NCBI GenBank assembly: GCA_010093705.1
Contig: MU006094.1
Coordinates: 843,550-907,549 of the forward strand
From: Patellaria atrata CBS 101060
Taxonomy: Eukaryota; Ascomycota; Dothideomycetes; Patellariales; Patellariaceae
Length of the DNA stretch: 64,000 nucleotides
Direction of reading: 5' to 3'
Part shown: positions 46,824-59,200 of the stretch, piece by piece
Position numbering within the stretch: the stretch's first letter is position 1
Layout: the number at the start of each line of letters is the position of its first letter
Made by a program: the position numbers and the translations under genes
The notes under the pieces: generated by a model
What the model saw: only the letters and a program-made list of their open reading frames with translations
Database searches by the model: none
What the model was told of the DNA's origin: nothing

Positions 46824-47272
46824 TCAAGATCCATTCTTCTCTTGCTCCTTGCTTCCAGATTGTCCTCCATTAACCGTCTCCTCGCCCAGAACCTTACTAG
46901 CAGCCATAAACCTAGATCAAGTTCACATCAGCATGAATCCACTCCAGAGCTTTCCCCACCATCTTAACTCCAGATTGTCCCTCGACAGAGTAACATATGA
47001 CTATTCCTTGATATCATTTCAAGACATCTATTACTTCCAGTACGGAATATCTCCACTTACATGCCTCCCGCATATCCTCCCAATCCTCTCATAGCCTCCG
47101 CCTGTACCGCCGTCATCCGCAACAAATTCTCCAAATCCGAAACATTCGCCGTGAGCTGCGCAAGCTGAGAGTGTAGATGCGAGAGCTGCCGTGGCTTCTG
47201 TGAAGGTACGGTACTGAGACGGGACGTGGTAGGCGGTTGAGCTGAGGATGGCCTGGGGGGATTGGATGACAT
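46824..47272 (-). CDS. HSK3: DASH complex subunit Hsk3
   Basis: Two exons, 47272-47061 and 46911-46824, giving 99 residues. Hsk3 is a small subunit of the fungal DASH/Dam1 ring that couples kinetochores to microtubules. The N-terminus is Pro/Ser-rich. The family core is HLHSQLAQLTANVSDLENLL, then RMTAVQAEAMRGLGGYAGGM, and after the intron FMAASKVLGEE. The splice completes the conserved GGYxGxxFMAAxKVLGEE block, which confirms the 149-nt intron. The C-terminus ends in a short Gly/Ser/Glu tail. It is divergent from the small membrane-protein gene starting at 47582. Confidence 0.94.
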
Positions 47273-47581
47273 CGTGAACGAAGGTTCGCTCGTAGGAGAA
47301 TATACTGGTGCTACGATTCAACGCGGAAGGTAATTACGCGGTGGGATAGCTTTCAGACGAGAGTGAGTGGATTTGGGGAAGTGGGTGTATTTTGTTCACC
47401 TTTGACGACATTTCGCTTGGTGAAGATGTGAGGCTTGGCAAGGGTCCATTTCGCGGGATCAAAAGCTCGTCACCTCGTCTTCAAATTTACCCACGGCCAG
47501 TCAGATACCGGTTCAAGACTTTAAGAGATGAACACAGCTTCATTGACGATTTATTGAAGGTGTTGTATTAGATTCTTTACA
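47273..47581. promoter_or_regulatory. bidirectional promoter region, HSK3 / small membrane protein
   Basis: A 309-bp gap between divergent start codons. No binding site stands out, and the promoter role is inferred from position. Confidence 0.35.
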
Positions 47582-48003
47582 ATGTCAATGACAACTCGTC
47601 GCGTTGTCCTTACTGGGGCAGTTACAGCCATCACGGTAGTCGGAGTTATTTACGGTGCTGGACTGAAGATGAGACAGGAACGTACACAGGTAGGAATATA
47701 TCTTCCATACACAGGTCACTCTTTTAGGTTCCCCCCATTTCTTCTATTTCTTAACCTCATTCTACTCCCTTCCTTATCGTCATCCCAATCGAAGATACAG
47801 CCTTATTGTATGTTCTCTCACACTCTCTGATATTTCTAAAAATAAACTCATTGGAACTACAGGAACAAAAGAAACTATTGGAAGCGACCCCAGAACAGCA
47901 AATTGTTCAACTGGAAGCACATAAGCGCGAATTACTGAGAAAAAAGGCGGCCCTAGAAGAGAAGATAAGCGATGTTAGGGCACGGAAAGAAAAAGAAGGG
48001 TAG
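47582..48003 (+). CDS. small single-pass membrane protein, likely mitochondrial, Pet117-like architecture
   Basis: Two exons, 47582-47689 and 47863-48003, giving 82 residues. The N-terminus (MSMTTRRVVLTGAVTAITVV) is one membrane helix preceded by Arg-Arg, like mitochondrial inner-membrane anchors. It is followed by a charged coiled coil (KKLLEATPEQQIVQLEAHKR, then KKAALEEKISDVRARKEK). The layout resembles the cytochrome oxidase assembly factor Pet117, but residue similarity is weak, so I leave it unnamed. A second ATG two codons in could also be used. The 173-nt intron keeps phase. Confidence 0.65.
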
Positions 48004-48443
48004 AGACAGTTATATGTCAGTAGATAAAAGTGAATGCGGCGCTGGGCGCACAGGCAAATGCATGATACATGAGGACGTCAGTCGTTCCGGCTCAAAATTG
48101 GGCGATGAATAGGGCTTGGGAGCACTTCTTGCGCCTCTTCTATCACGAGTTTCCCATATAATATCGGGTCGAGGAGATTAATGAATGCCGTACGAAGAAG
48201 ACCTTGGGAGGTCAGGTGTTCAACAAAGGAGATGTACAGTCGATACATTCAACGTGTCTTAATACCGATTGGGAGAACTGCTACCCGGGAAAACAAATCA
48301 TTAGGAGTCAAATAGTAATACAGTTTTAAACACTCCTTTTAGGTAAATAGATTTACATTTCTGTGCACAATATTCTAACATAAAATATCAGGCACGGCCA
48401 AAAAGCTCTAATGAGTAGCAATACAAAAGCGTAGAACAAGCAC

Positions 48444-49280
48444 TTAGACCATGTCGGTGGACCCCGAGATCCGGTTCTTATAGCGCCATGCAGAAGTTAT
48501 ACCGGCAAGAATGACCAAAAGAGCAACGATAGCTAAAGCGATCCAAATCCACTTGACGATACTACCCGTTTCATTGACGTGCTTTTCTTCTTCTTCCTTG
48601 TTGCTCACTGCCTCTTCATGTTCATTGTTATCTGAACTTTCCTCGTCGTCCTCAACGTTCGATCCTTCTGGCCGTTCCACGCCGTTGCGCTGCTGCTGCT
48701 GTGGTGGTGAGCTAGTAGTCAATGTAGTGAGTGTGGGAATGGACGAATATGTCGCTGGACTGAGAGTCACGCTAGGCAAATCCGTATTGATTAAGGTACC
48801 AACTCCATTATCCGGTCCTGCATCCAGTGACGGCTGAGGACCCCAGATGAGGGTCATAGTCTTGAGTATAGGGCCAGCGGAAGAAGCAGCTGATGATTCG
48901 ATAGGAATTGGAGGGATAGAGACAGAGGACTCCGTCGCCGTCAGATCGGATGCCGGAGGAACTGTCATCGTCACCGTTACATTTGGCAAGCTACTACTGA
49001 TTCTAGATGAGATCGATGCGCTAGCAATCGTGGATCCGTTCTGCGGAACTATCGATCCGGGCAGCAAGAGCGGCAACGTTCCCGGGCCGGTGGTGATTGG
49101 CGCCGCTGAAGTGGTTGGCATCACCGATCGGGGAAGAGTAGGTGGTACCGTCATCGTACTTGTTATTGTCGAGGTTACCGTCACGATACCGTTGCTCGGG
49201 ACATTCATATCGCGTTCATGGGCCAGGACGGCCTTTAATCCTAATGCGAGAAGTGTGGTTAGGAGAGGTTGGGATCTCAT
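48444..49280 (-). CDS. Ser/Thr-rich type I membrane protein, stress-sensor-like layout
   Basis: One exon, 278 residues, started at the ATG at 49280. A signal peptide (MRSQPLLTTLLALGLKAVLA) leads into about 190 residues rich in Ser, Thr and Pro with repeated TVTMTVPP-type units (VTVTSTITSTMTVPP, VTVTMTVPPAS). These look heavily O-mannosylated. An acidic stretch (EDDEESSDNNEHEE) then precedes one transmembrane helix (about residues 246-266, WIWIALAIVALLVILAG) and a short tail (WRYKNRISGSTDMV). This order is that of Mid2/Wsc cell-wall stress sensors and of many uncharacterised fungal surface proteins. There is no WSC cysteine domain. Function is open. Confidence 0.8.
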   Translation of the reverse strand: MRSQPLLTTLLALGLKAVLAHERDMNVPSNGIVTVTSTITSTMTVPPTLPRSVMPTTSAAPITTGPGTLPLLLPGSIVPQNGSTIASASISSRISSSLPNVTVTMTVPPASDLTATESSVSIPPIPIESSAASSAGPILKTMTLIWGPQPSLDAGPDNGVGTLINTDLPSVTLSPATYSSIPTLTTLTTSSPPQQQQRNGVERPEGSNVEDDEESSDNNEHEEAVSNKEEEEKHVNETGSIVKWIWIALAIVALLVILAGITSAWRYKNRISGSTDMV

Positions 49281-50026
49281 GTTCACTATCCTTACTTGTT
49301 GATTTTTATTTGAGATGTTTGGATTGTTGGTTCGTTTGTTGATTTGATTTGTTTTAGATTGCTGCTATGCTAATATACTATTCATAATCAGGCCAGTGGG
49401 TTGAATATATAATCCTTCACAGTAGCTTCACAATGTGGTTTGTGATAGACATTATTCTCGGGCCATGTTGAACAATATCCCCCTATCGCAATCATCAAAC
49501 TCCTTATTGATACCACTGTATATCGAAATGGCTTCACAATGTACATGTTCATGACATCCTTATTTGCGGAGGGCCGAAACTGGATATAGGGGGGGTTGTA
49601 TGTACAATGTCCTTGTTACACGTATTGCTCATACTGGCCAAAGCTCTGCTGTATCTATTTTCAGACGAACGTAAAAATGAGCATATGTCTAGCTGAGAGC
49701 TCAACGAGAAAACAAGGTGTTGATTGAAAGAGTAGATAAACTTTTGAGAGGATCTAAGATACGGCAGAAAATTCGAGCTCTACTGCTATCAGAAGAGGAG
49801 AAGTGGGTATAGTACAGTACAAATCCGCTAGATGTTGCCCTGATAGACGCACACTACAGTATACTCCACCTCCGTCCCATGACTCCATAGCAACCATACC
49901 CTCATCAGCAAGAGAGTAAATAAAACCCACCCCACGCCATGAACTCCACGACGCCATTTTTTCCATCCGATATAAAACAGCACAACACCCCACACGTCAC
50001 TCGCCTCTTTTGCGTAAAAAACACCC
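49281..50026. other. spacer between tandem minus-strand genes
   Basis: Promoter of the Ser/Thr-rich membrane-protein gene and 3' flank of REC8. No gene is supported. It contains one more TTGCTCATAC copy near 49627, which is relevant to the copper-motif question. Confidence 0.4.
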
Positions 50027-52522
50027 CTAAACGCCCACAACACTAACCCAAATCTCCCCCACGCCCTCCTGCCTCACCCCAAGCAACCCCTTCGTAGCAA
50101 GCCCCAGCACATGCAAAAGCCCCTGCGCAGCAACGACATTCGAGTTCACCGCCGGGGGCAACAACTCCGCGAACCCGACCTCGCCATCCCTCGCACCTTC
50201 CGTCTGGATCCCTGCGCCCCGCTCCTCCAACCGCGCCTCAACGAACGAAAGGAAGTTCATCCCCTCGGCGTCCAGCGCGCTGCGCAACCACTGCGTCTCG
50301 CCCGCCGTCTGCGTGTCGACGTAAGCGGCGGGGCCGAAGGCTTCGAAGTCCTGCGTCGTGGGATCGTGTCGTTCACCTCTTTCGCCTTGGGGTCCGTCGC
50401 TGAAGAGGGGACCGCCGATATCATCGTCGTCGAGATCGCTGCCGAGGTATGTTAGGTCGCCCCTGCTGTGCCGGAGGAGGGGGCTCGCGCTGACGTATCT
50501 GCTCCGCGAGCTGGGACGGCCGAGGGTCGATGTCGCGGCGCCCGGAGGCAAAGTGGCGCGCAGGGAGGAGTTGCGCGTGGCGGAGAGGTTCCAGGGCATG
50601 CTGGAGGCGGGGTTAGAGGAGAGGGTGGAGAGGGCGGCGCGGGGGTGTTCGGGGTCCTGGTGTTGTTAGTTTTATTTTTCTCTTTTCTTTTCGATTGTGC
50701 TTGTGATTGTGACTCTGAGGGGAGTGGGTGGTGAATGAGGCAAGGTTGAGGGAGAAAAGGTGGGTGTATGGGAGACAGGGAGCTTACGAGATCCTCCATC
50801 TCAGGCGCAAAACCCTCATCCATATCTTCGACACCAGCGCGGCCGATCTCATCCGAGTGCTGTCCGTCGGATCGAGGACGCACGCGCCGCTCCGCATCTT
50901 CAGTTCCCGGTTCGGTATCGTCGTGCTCGCGCTTCCGTCCCACGACCGGAGCTCGCGAAACGCCCGTGATGGCCTCGAAGAGTGCGTCGCCGCAGAAACC
51001 TCTGAGGGGACCGGCGACCATGCCGGCTCCGAGACCGCGACCGATGCCTCCGATACCCGCGCCCCAGACCCAGAAATCGGCGTTCTTCTTCGCTTGCATG
51101 GCGAGCCTGTGGTGCAGTTTATGTTGGATCCCTTCCGCCATTGTCTGCGCGTATGTAGTGTTCCACCTTGCGATCTCCCTGCTGCGGAGTTCTTGGTTCG
51201 TATCGAGAGGAATGATGCGCGGTGCGCGTGGTCTGCGACGCATTGGCGCTTCAGCTGTATTCGTGGCCTCCAGTTCTTCGCCGGGGGCAGCGGATGGTGG
51301 TTTCTGTTCTTCGCGAGGAGGTGAACGATGGATGGTTGGAAAAGCCTCGCCTTCTGGGAGGGGAATACAGTCGTCTTCAAGAGGAAGATCAAAATCCATA
51401 CGTTCCCCAAGCTGCTGGTCTCATGGTCAAAAGCTTATTCATGTCTTAGGGACAAACAAGCAACTTACATCGAGCCCAGCCATTTGACCTTCCTCGTGTT
51501 CCCGTCTGACCCTGGAACTGGTTCCATCACTTCCCGGTACCGGCCTTGCAGTACCGACGGACGACTGTCGTGGCCCAGCTAATGGTGTCGTGAACTCCAG
51601 CAAGTTACCTTCGGCATCAAACTCGAAGTCTGCTTCCGGTAAGAGACCATCGTCCTCTTCGCGAGCAGAGAGGACGCTCCCGCCAAGCGGCTTACTTGCG
51701 CTTGTAAGGTGGTGGTCATCTCCCGAGATGATGAAGCCACCGATATCCGCTCCCGCAGCCGTGTCAGTGGAAGGGATAATTAAACCTCTGATCATCGCAT
51801 CTTCAGGTGTGCGCGGTGTATGTGGTGACTGGACGCTTGAGTTAGACGTCGAAGATACGTCTATTCCGGAGAGATCGAAGTCCATGAGAAGGTCGGGAAG
51901 GAAAGCTGGATCATCTTCGAGGACGAGTTGATCAGGTCTATGAGAGAATTAGTTAAGTAACAGAAGACGTGAAATCTGACTCACCGAGCACGACCAGTTT
52001 CGACATCCGTCTCCTCGGCGCTGACTACGCGTAGCATTTGTCGGATGTTGTTTTGTGTGGTCTGCGCATCTGATAGCACATATCCACATTGCTGATCATA
52101 GACACGGGAGACGCCAACACTAAGAGCGCATTAGCATAGAGATCCTTCAGCATTCGCGCTCAAGCTAAGTTAAATTGTCTCGTTTGAACGAGAACTCACA
52201 GCAGGTTACTTTGCAGGCGGAGGGCCATAGGCGCTTCTGGTGTCAAGATAGTCTCGCATGCTTTCGGCACATTGACATCGAGAATAGCTTTGCGATTGAC
52301 TTTCTTCAAACTCGACTTTGGGCCCAGAGTCGCGACGAGCCTTAAAGGGCTATTAGCTAAGAAGTCTCATTGGAGAAGAGACGAATCCACGACTTACCAA
52401 ACCGTAGCAACACCGTACTTTCGAGATGTGAGAACTAGTTTGAGGGTTAACGGGTTCAAGCTCGAACCAAACGCGTCACGTCACGTTTGGGTTGAATTCT
52501 TACCTTCGTGACTATAGAACAT
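50027..52522 (-). CDS. rec8: meiotic cohesin kleisin Rec8
   Basis: Seven exons: 52522-52504, 52434-52398, 52340-52200, 52119-51985, 51937-51469, 51414-50788 and 50656-50027, giving 685 residues. Rec8 replaces Rad21/Scc1 in meiotic cohesin and bridges SMC1 and SMC3. The kleisin N-terminal domain is spread over four small exons: MFYSHEVLTSRKYGVATVW, then LKKVNRKAILDVNVPKACET and APMALRLQSNLLVGVSRVY. The MFYSHEVLTSRKYG start separates Rec8 from mitotic Rad21 (MFYSETLL). The middle is acidic and disordered. The C-terminal winged helix has FAELLPPAVNSNVVAAQGLL, then ATKGLLGVRQ and GEIWVSVV. The acceptor of exon 6 is a tandem CAGCAG, allowing a one-Gln difference. All other junctions are single and in phase. 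Confidence 0.95.
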
Positions 52523-53042
52523 GGCGAACTACTAAAGGTTGATGCAGATTACAATATTCTACGGAAGAGACGGAAGATAGAAGCCATAGAAGATTAAGAG
52601 ACAAATGTAACGCGAAAAAAGTAGGATAGATGAGAGCAATCGACAGAGTTAAAGAAATAAAGGAGCAGGAGAAGAAAACGGAAGAGCTTGAGGTAGACGA
52701 GGTCCCATCTGTGAAGAGCAGATATGCGGCACTTCTCGACGCGTCCTCACGCGTCTCAATCAAATTGGGAAAGAGCGCAACCGGGAGGGTGGCGAAGTGG
52801 ACGTAGAGTCATTCACAGAGCAAATTAGAGGGTATTTCGAGATTTTAAGGGGCATTCAGACCATATTAATTGACTGTTAGCTGCTACTTGCTAGGAGACG
52901 CTCAACGTACAAAGCCTCTATGCTCGCAGTCGCTACGCTCCTACCGCCATGCTAACTTGAAGTGCGCATCGTTATGCATTGCACGTATGTACCTAATGCT
53001 TCGGTGATCATCACATACCAAATAAACATGTTACTCTCTAAG

Positions 53043-54954
53043 CTATGCTTTTGAATTCTCATCCGCAGCTGGAAGTGGGACAGCGCGGTATAGAAGAATG
53101 AGAGCAGAGTGGCTTTGACCTATACCTTTATTAGAGAAAACACTCATTGTCGAGGAATTAGGACATTACTTACCACCGCCGGACAAGGTCTCAATTCTAT
53201 CATTGTCAACCTCTGTCACCTTGTCGTCGTTGAACCACCACCACTTCCCATCTTCCTCCTTTCTCTTTCCAGTTACTGGATCCTTGGGTCCCTGCTTCTT
53301 GATGAAAGAAGTATAATGTCCGCTATCAGCGCTGGCACCTTGGTGCGTGATGACGCCACGAAGCTCGTACAGTCCAGTCTGGTTTGCGCCCTCATCAGCA
53401 GCGAGTTCTAGGTTAACAAGTGTCAACAATTCCTTCTTTGCAGCAAGAATCGATGCCGCTTTCTCAGCATCGATTTGGGCGTCAGTTTTGTATTCGACAT
53501 CTACCATTTCTGTGTCTTCCGACTTCGATTTCGAGGCATCTTTCTTGCTGTCTCTCTTGTCTTTGTTAGCCTTGCTGCTTGACGCACTGGGCTCCATGTC
53601 ATTCTCTTGTCCCGCCCGCATGCGCTTCTGTCGCTTCTTTGCACGCTCAACATCCTCTTCTTCCTTCCTGATATCTCTGATTTTATCTCGGATGGGGACA
53701 AGCTTCTTCCTCATATCCTCAGTGCAAAACTCAACCACGTCGAGCTCATGTGGGAAGGTGACTTTTCGCATGATCTTAGCCTTCTTGTTGGTCGTTCTCC
53801 TCCAGTCGAAGCGCATGAAGTGCACCGGAAGGTATTTGGGCAGGCGAGCGATACGTGAGGTCTTGGTATAAAGAGCATCTCGACCAAGAGCTTCGGATCG
53901 CTTGTCGATCTGTTCCTTCAAACCCGCCGCTAACCCGTCTCTCAGGTGATTTGTGTCAGCATTGATATGGCAGTTGAGCTTGAAGAATGTGTCGGTCGTC
54001 TCAATAGGTTCCTCCCCTGCTTCCTTGGCGGCTGCTTCATCGCATTCCATCACGGACTCGAACTTTCCAGCCATATATTTATCGATGAAGGAGAGGTCAT
54101 CAGCTTGGCTGGATGACCCACCAGATGCACCTCCCTTCTTCAACTTATTCCGTAACTGTGAGATGATCTGTGACCAAGCCTCTTCAGCGTCCTGTTGCGC
54201 CCATCCGTTACCGTCTTTTGCTTTTTGCGCAAATTGTGGGAATGCCGTACGAAGAGCGTTGAGGAACATTAGGGGCGGAAACCCTTCTTGTGTTTCGGCC
54301 AGCTGTTTAAGAAGATCGCGTAGAGATGCTGTGAGATCCGTGCTAGCACCAATGCCACCTAATCCAAATTGACTCAGATTGGCCGCACCGCTTGAGCTCG
54401 ATTCACTGTTGAGACAGGATAGTCAGCTCTGTTGTCCCTATCCCGAATCAATGTGGAGAATAACATACCTTGGCGTATAGCTTTGGAGCTCATCGTACAG
54501 CTCGGGGATAGCCCTAAGTGTCTGCAATGTAGCATTCATGTAACATGTATTTCCTAAATTCTGTAAACCAGCCGGTATAGCGCCTTCCGTCTGTGCCTGC
54601 TCAGCCTCCGTCATATCCTCTAAGAATTTGACTGCTTGTTCGGGTTTTGCTAATGCTTGGAGGCCCTCAGCCGAAGGTGTACCCATCATCATGAATACTT
54701 GGTTAGGCTTTGCTTTCAGTGCGGAAAGTTCGGTGTCATCTTTCAGTTGTCCTCCTTTGACCAGGACTTTCATACGTTCGGGTTCGACGCCAGTAAGAGA
54801 GTAGAGCTGGAATTTGAAGGTCTCCCCGGTGGTCGTGGGGTCAAGCTCGACCTCATACTTTTTACCCTGATGCTTGACGATGACTGAAAATCGTATAAGT
54901 TAGTATATGCCGAGCTGTCAAGAGGGTGGACTACTGGCCAGGTATAGGATCCAT
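53043..54954 (-). CDS. UBP6: proteasome-associated deubiquitinase Ubp6/USP14
   Basis: Four exons: 54954-54939, 54883-54469, 54405-53174 and 53119-53043, giving 579 residues. Ubp6 docks on the proteasome lid base through a ubiquitin-like domain and trims ubiquitin chains. The UBL spans about residues 6-80 (VIVKHQGKKYEVELD, LKAKPNQVFMMMGTPS). The USP domain has the Cys box GLQNLGNTCYMNATLQ, DGNGWAQQDAEEAWSQI, and the His box DSGHYTSFIKK. The short last exon adds QSHSALILLYRAVPLP. The first intron begins with GC (exon ...CCTG, then GCCAGT), has a perfect TACTAAC branch site and restores MDPIPVIVKHQ. A GT two codons further on would put the protein out of frame. An acidic/basic insert (residues about 370-420, rich in Lys, Asp and Ser) lies in the USP domain. 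Confidence 0.95.
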
Positions 54955-55448
54955 GATGGAAAGCTTGTGGTACAGATGCTGGGGTGCTGGAAGCTCAATA
55001 TAATTAATTAGTTGAATGAGGGAATGTTTGAGCGCTGACTGCGTGCTGCTGGTACCATACGTTGTGGTCTGTGGGGCAAGTTCGAGACTGGATGAAGTAC
55101 GATTGAAGAGATATTTTGTTTCTGAAAGCTTAGGAAGCTTCAACTACTCGAGGCCGCTAAATTCTATGAAACGGAAGCTTACAGAACGTCGTGGATATGA
55201 ATGTTTGTAGCGTCCGATAATGGAGTTTACACAACGCGGTGAGTGGTGGCGGAGATGACGAGAATACTAGGCATGTTTGCATCTGTTTGTTAGTGCGGGG
55301 CGGGCGGAGAAAGACGCGCACCGAATGGTGATCAATTTAGACCTCAGATCTATGCTAGTGTCATGTGTGAGGTATAAGGATTCAGATACTCGAGGCATAA
55401 TAAAGTTTCCATAGAACTTTGAAGTAGAAATTCTGGGCCCCCATAGTC
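54955..55448. promoter_or_regulatory. bidirectional promoter region, UBP6 / ARPC4
   Basis: A 494-bp gap between divergent starts. No site stands out. Transcripts of both genes probably begin here. Confidence 0.35.
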
Positions 55449-56213
55449 ATGGTAAATCTCAAATACCTCAAATTGAGGAAACTATTCAAATATGATGCTG
55501 ATATTGACAAAAAAAGTCCCAATCATTACGGCCATACCTCCAATGTGTACGGTCGTCACTCACAGCGGCGTTGTCATTATCAAATTTTGCATCCCAAACG
55601 TCAGAACGACATAATGTTCCTGAGATCGAAGCTGCTAGTTCACCAGAGGTTCTATTAAATCCACTTACCGTATCCCGCAATGAGAATGAGAGGGTCTTTA
55701 TAGAGCCAAGTATCAACAGCGTTCGAATCAGTATCAAGATCAAACAAGCCGATGAGATTGAGAATATCCTCGTACACAAGTTTACGCGGTTCTTGACTCA
55801 GAGAGCAGAAGCATTTTTCATTCTCCGCCGGAAGCCGGTCAAGGCATGTTACTCAGTGCTCACTAGGTTTCTAACCTCTTTACGTATGACTGACTCTCCT
55901 CACTTAGGGTTATGATATTTCCTTTCTGATCACCAACTTTCATACCGAAGAGATGCTGAAGCACAAGCTGGTGGATTTCATTATTCAGTTTATGGAGGAA
56001 GTCGATAAAGAAATATCCGAAATGAAGCTTTTCGTAAGTTAATCAAAGACATGAAATCTTGTTCACCTTATATATACTTTCATATATGAGTAATTCTAAT
56101 CACTGAGTAGTTAAACGCTCGAGCACGGTTCGTGGCCGAGTCATTCCTGACACCGGTATGTCCAATTGGAACACTTTATCTATACTGTGCTAATTGACTA
56201 ATAGTTCGATTGA
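55449..56213 (+). CDS. ARC19: Arp2/3 complex subunit 4 (ARPC4, p20)
   Basis: Five exons: 55449-55451, 55517-55843, 55908-56033, 56111-56155 and 56205-56213, giving 169 residues. ARPC4 is the core scaffold subunit of the actin-nucleating Arp2/3 complex. The protein follows the family end to end: [20 protein letters not shown], then [77 protein letters not shown] and [12 protein letters not shown]. The first coding exon is just the ATG and the last just FD plus stop. The second intron (55844-55907) starts with GC (AAG then GCATGT); any nearby GT would break the frame. The length equals that of yeast and animal homologues within a residue or two. Confidence 0.96.
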
Positions 56214-59200
56214 AATTCTTTCAGATTCAGAACTGTAGTTTCTTTATAGCACCCTATCTACTATGCATGAAGATTCAGAGAAGAGCATGGCGGTCTAGGT
56301 TTATGGTTAGATATCGGCTGCTGGTCGCCACGATGAGATGAGGATGGTGAACCACTATCCATAACGACCCAAAATTCATATAGACTGTTGGCCTAGTATC
56401 GGATAGAATGAGAACCAATCTCTACACTTAAAGACCTTTTTTTTTTGCCGTCATTGTCCTGTGATACTTGATCATGAGGTCAAATATATCTCGCTCGGCC
56501 TGATATCATGATTGTGTCCTTGGTCCTGTTCAATATATACTGTACCTGTCTTAAGATGATTTATTTTCGATCTGACGATTTCTCCTTGTAGACACCCCTA
56601 TTATTACAATACCATCTCTCTATCTTTGTTTTTGAATTCGCCCGTCTTCCGAATAGCATGCTGTAAGAGCTATTTTCGACTAGTTGTCATGCTTAAAAGC
56701 TTTAGGAATGTATGCAGGCAATATCTCCTACAGTGAAAGGGAGTTATGATTAATTACTACTCCAATAGTATGAATCCATTGATGCAGCACTCTTTGAAGA
56801 CTTATCTCTGGAGCTTGTGGGTTCTGTCCGAACCGTAGCTCTGACACCGGAACGCTGTTTAGACAAATAAACTAGCCGTATGGAGGTTTCCGGAAGCGTT
56901 AAGAACGAAACCGGAATGCTAGTGATACTCAAGGAATGGAAGCAGTCTCAAGAATTTATTGTGTGGGTGATGGACGTCGTGCAAACTATGTTCGTTGTGA
57001 TAGAAAATTTATCAGCAAGATAGTTGCAGTATATAATCTTCATTGAATAAGGATTTATTTGTTTCGTTTCAGGAGACCGTGTCCTGTTCCACTCCATTTC
57101 TGTACAGTAGAAAATCCTCAACTAATAAAATATGGCTAATGCAGTACACCTATGCAAGTATCGTATAGTCAGTTTCACAATACACCCCTAACAATGAGAA
57201 AGGGGCGAATAATTGATTCCCCTGATGTGAGATCCTCAAGGATACAGGTGAACATAATTGTTCAGCTAGATGTAGTGAAATGTACGAAGATTTGGCTAAT
57301 GGTAGGCAACGCAGAATAGGTACCTTAGCACTTAATGAACGGATGTTCCAATTTGATGTAAGGTGGCCCAATTGTGATTATGGCGATCTCGAGTAATTCA
57401 GTAACACCGGTGCTTTTAGACAAAAATGAGCGCTGTCGTACGACATCCGTAGACTCTATGAGTATTAGCGTACATTGAAATGATGTTGCCTTGAAAACCG
57501 ACCCAGCTGGATGTGGTACGGGTAAATGTAGATGCTGGGGAAGGATTTAAGTCATTTACGCTCTTCGATGACCGGAGGAGCTCAGGGTCGGACTACAAGA
57601 TGAAGTAAAGGAAAGGATGATCAGTTCGCTACCGAAGAATGGTCAGATCTGCTCAGCGCTAGTGATTAACCATAACTTTATGGTTATCTTTTGCACGCCA
57701 TGTGGAAGGGGCCGTTCTGGTAACACCGCGACGGAGTCGTTGGAGCGTATCTTAGGCCCATACGGCTGTAGGCAGCAGAGTTGTATTAGTCGTGATAGGC
57801 TACTGAACGTCCGAAACACTGGATATTGTTAAAAAGCTCCAGTCAGCCTCATATGCGGCTGAGACATTTTGGGGAGGGCAGACGTTAAAAGTGAATGATC
57901 AACGAACGAGCGACACGATACTTTAGGGTGATTGGCATCCAACCCCTGGAGTACCTGTCAGAAAACATGCTTATATTTAAAGTTAAGCTGTGTTACGGCG
58001 ATCCCGCTGGGTGAAGCTCTAGGTAGCTTGGTTAAACTTCTTATGGCGAAGCGCCAATGAAAAGGGAGGGAAGGTCTCCGGCAGGCATGTTGGCTCCATC
58101 ATCAGCTCAGTTGATCTTTTGCAAGAGCCCCAAGTGACGTCTTGTGTGCTTGTGTGGTGAGCTCGCTCCGGGGAAGCCAAGCCGACTCAGCCTCACACAC
58201 TTGCAAGCGAAGAGCCTCAAGATAGAACGACGCACTCCAAAAGGGAACCAGGGGAACTCTTGCGGCTGAGGCTTTTCGTAGAGCAGAGTAGATATCGACG
58301 GTATTCTACGGTTACCTTACATTACCTTACCTACAATTGCCGAAGATAACCCCAATATATGATTATATGGTTGATGGGGGTTTGAGTAACGTGAGAAGCC
58401 GGAAAGATTTCATGCCGACGGGTTGTGTAACTGGAACGGAGCATATGGCGATTGTTACACTCGTATATTGTGCATCGGGCAAGCAAACGTGAGATTTGAG
58501 CGCTACCTCACATCTTCATTGTTGTCATGCTAAGGAACGGGCGCGAGGTCAACCTAAGCCTTTGGCTGTGGCTCCGGTGGCTCGGTGGGTAGAACCTGAA
58601 CTAGAACTATTTGGGTGCTTGGCGGTCAGCACCAGCCTCAGCTTCAACCTCCGAACCTCAGCCTTTACCCCTGGCTGTCAACGTCAGTGGAGAGTAGAGT
58701 AACCTTCAGAGCATTTAGACTCAGCGATTAGGTTTCTACACAAGCTTTTCAGACGTTCGATCTCTGAGAGCGTGTTTCTAATCTAGACAACTTCTGGATT
58801 TTCTGACTAACGGACGTCGTTGGCCCCATAATAGCATCCCAAGCCAAGAATGAATAGTAAACAAGACTGTGATTGGTTCCCCTTCGAGCTGGATCTAGAA
58901 AATATGATCCAAAATTTACTTTTCTTAGCCACATAATCACCAATAGAACGTTGTATGTTCCCTTCCAAGCTGACCGATACCTCCGCGACGTCAACCGTTG
59001 GAAATGCCCCCCACGTTGGATGGAGGCATACCGAACCTAAGCTCTTGTCTAGGTCCCGGATGTCCTCATGTGGCGCCAATTCCTCGTGGTTCTTATGTTC
59101 TAGGCAGATATCCAAGAGGGGGCAATGTACCTTTTCCACCTAGCTGGTGCGACCTGAATTCACAGAGAGACTACTCCTATAATACCTTTTGCATTTTCTA

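Noticed and set aside
52383-52522. Mitotic Rad21 instead of Rec8 for the kleisin
   Set aside because: The spliced N-terminus MFYSHEVLTSRKYG and LKKVNRKAILDV follow Rec8, not the MFYSETLL form of Rad21.
58313-58332. CTTAC repeat as a possible regulatory array
   Set aside because: Similar CCTTACCTT words are scattered through the window with no consistent position relative to genes.
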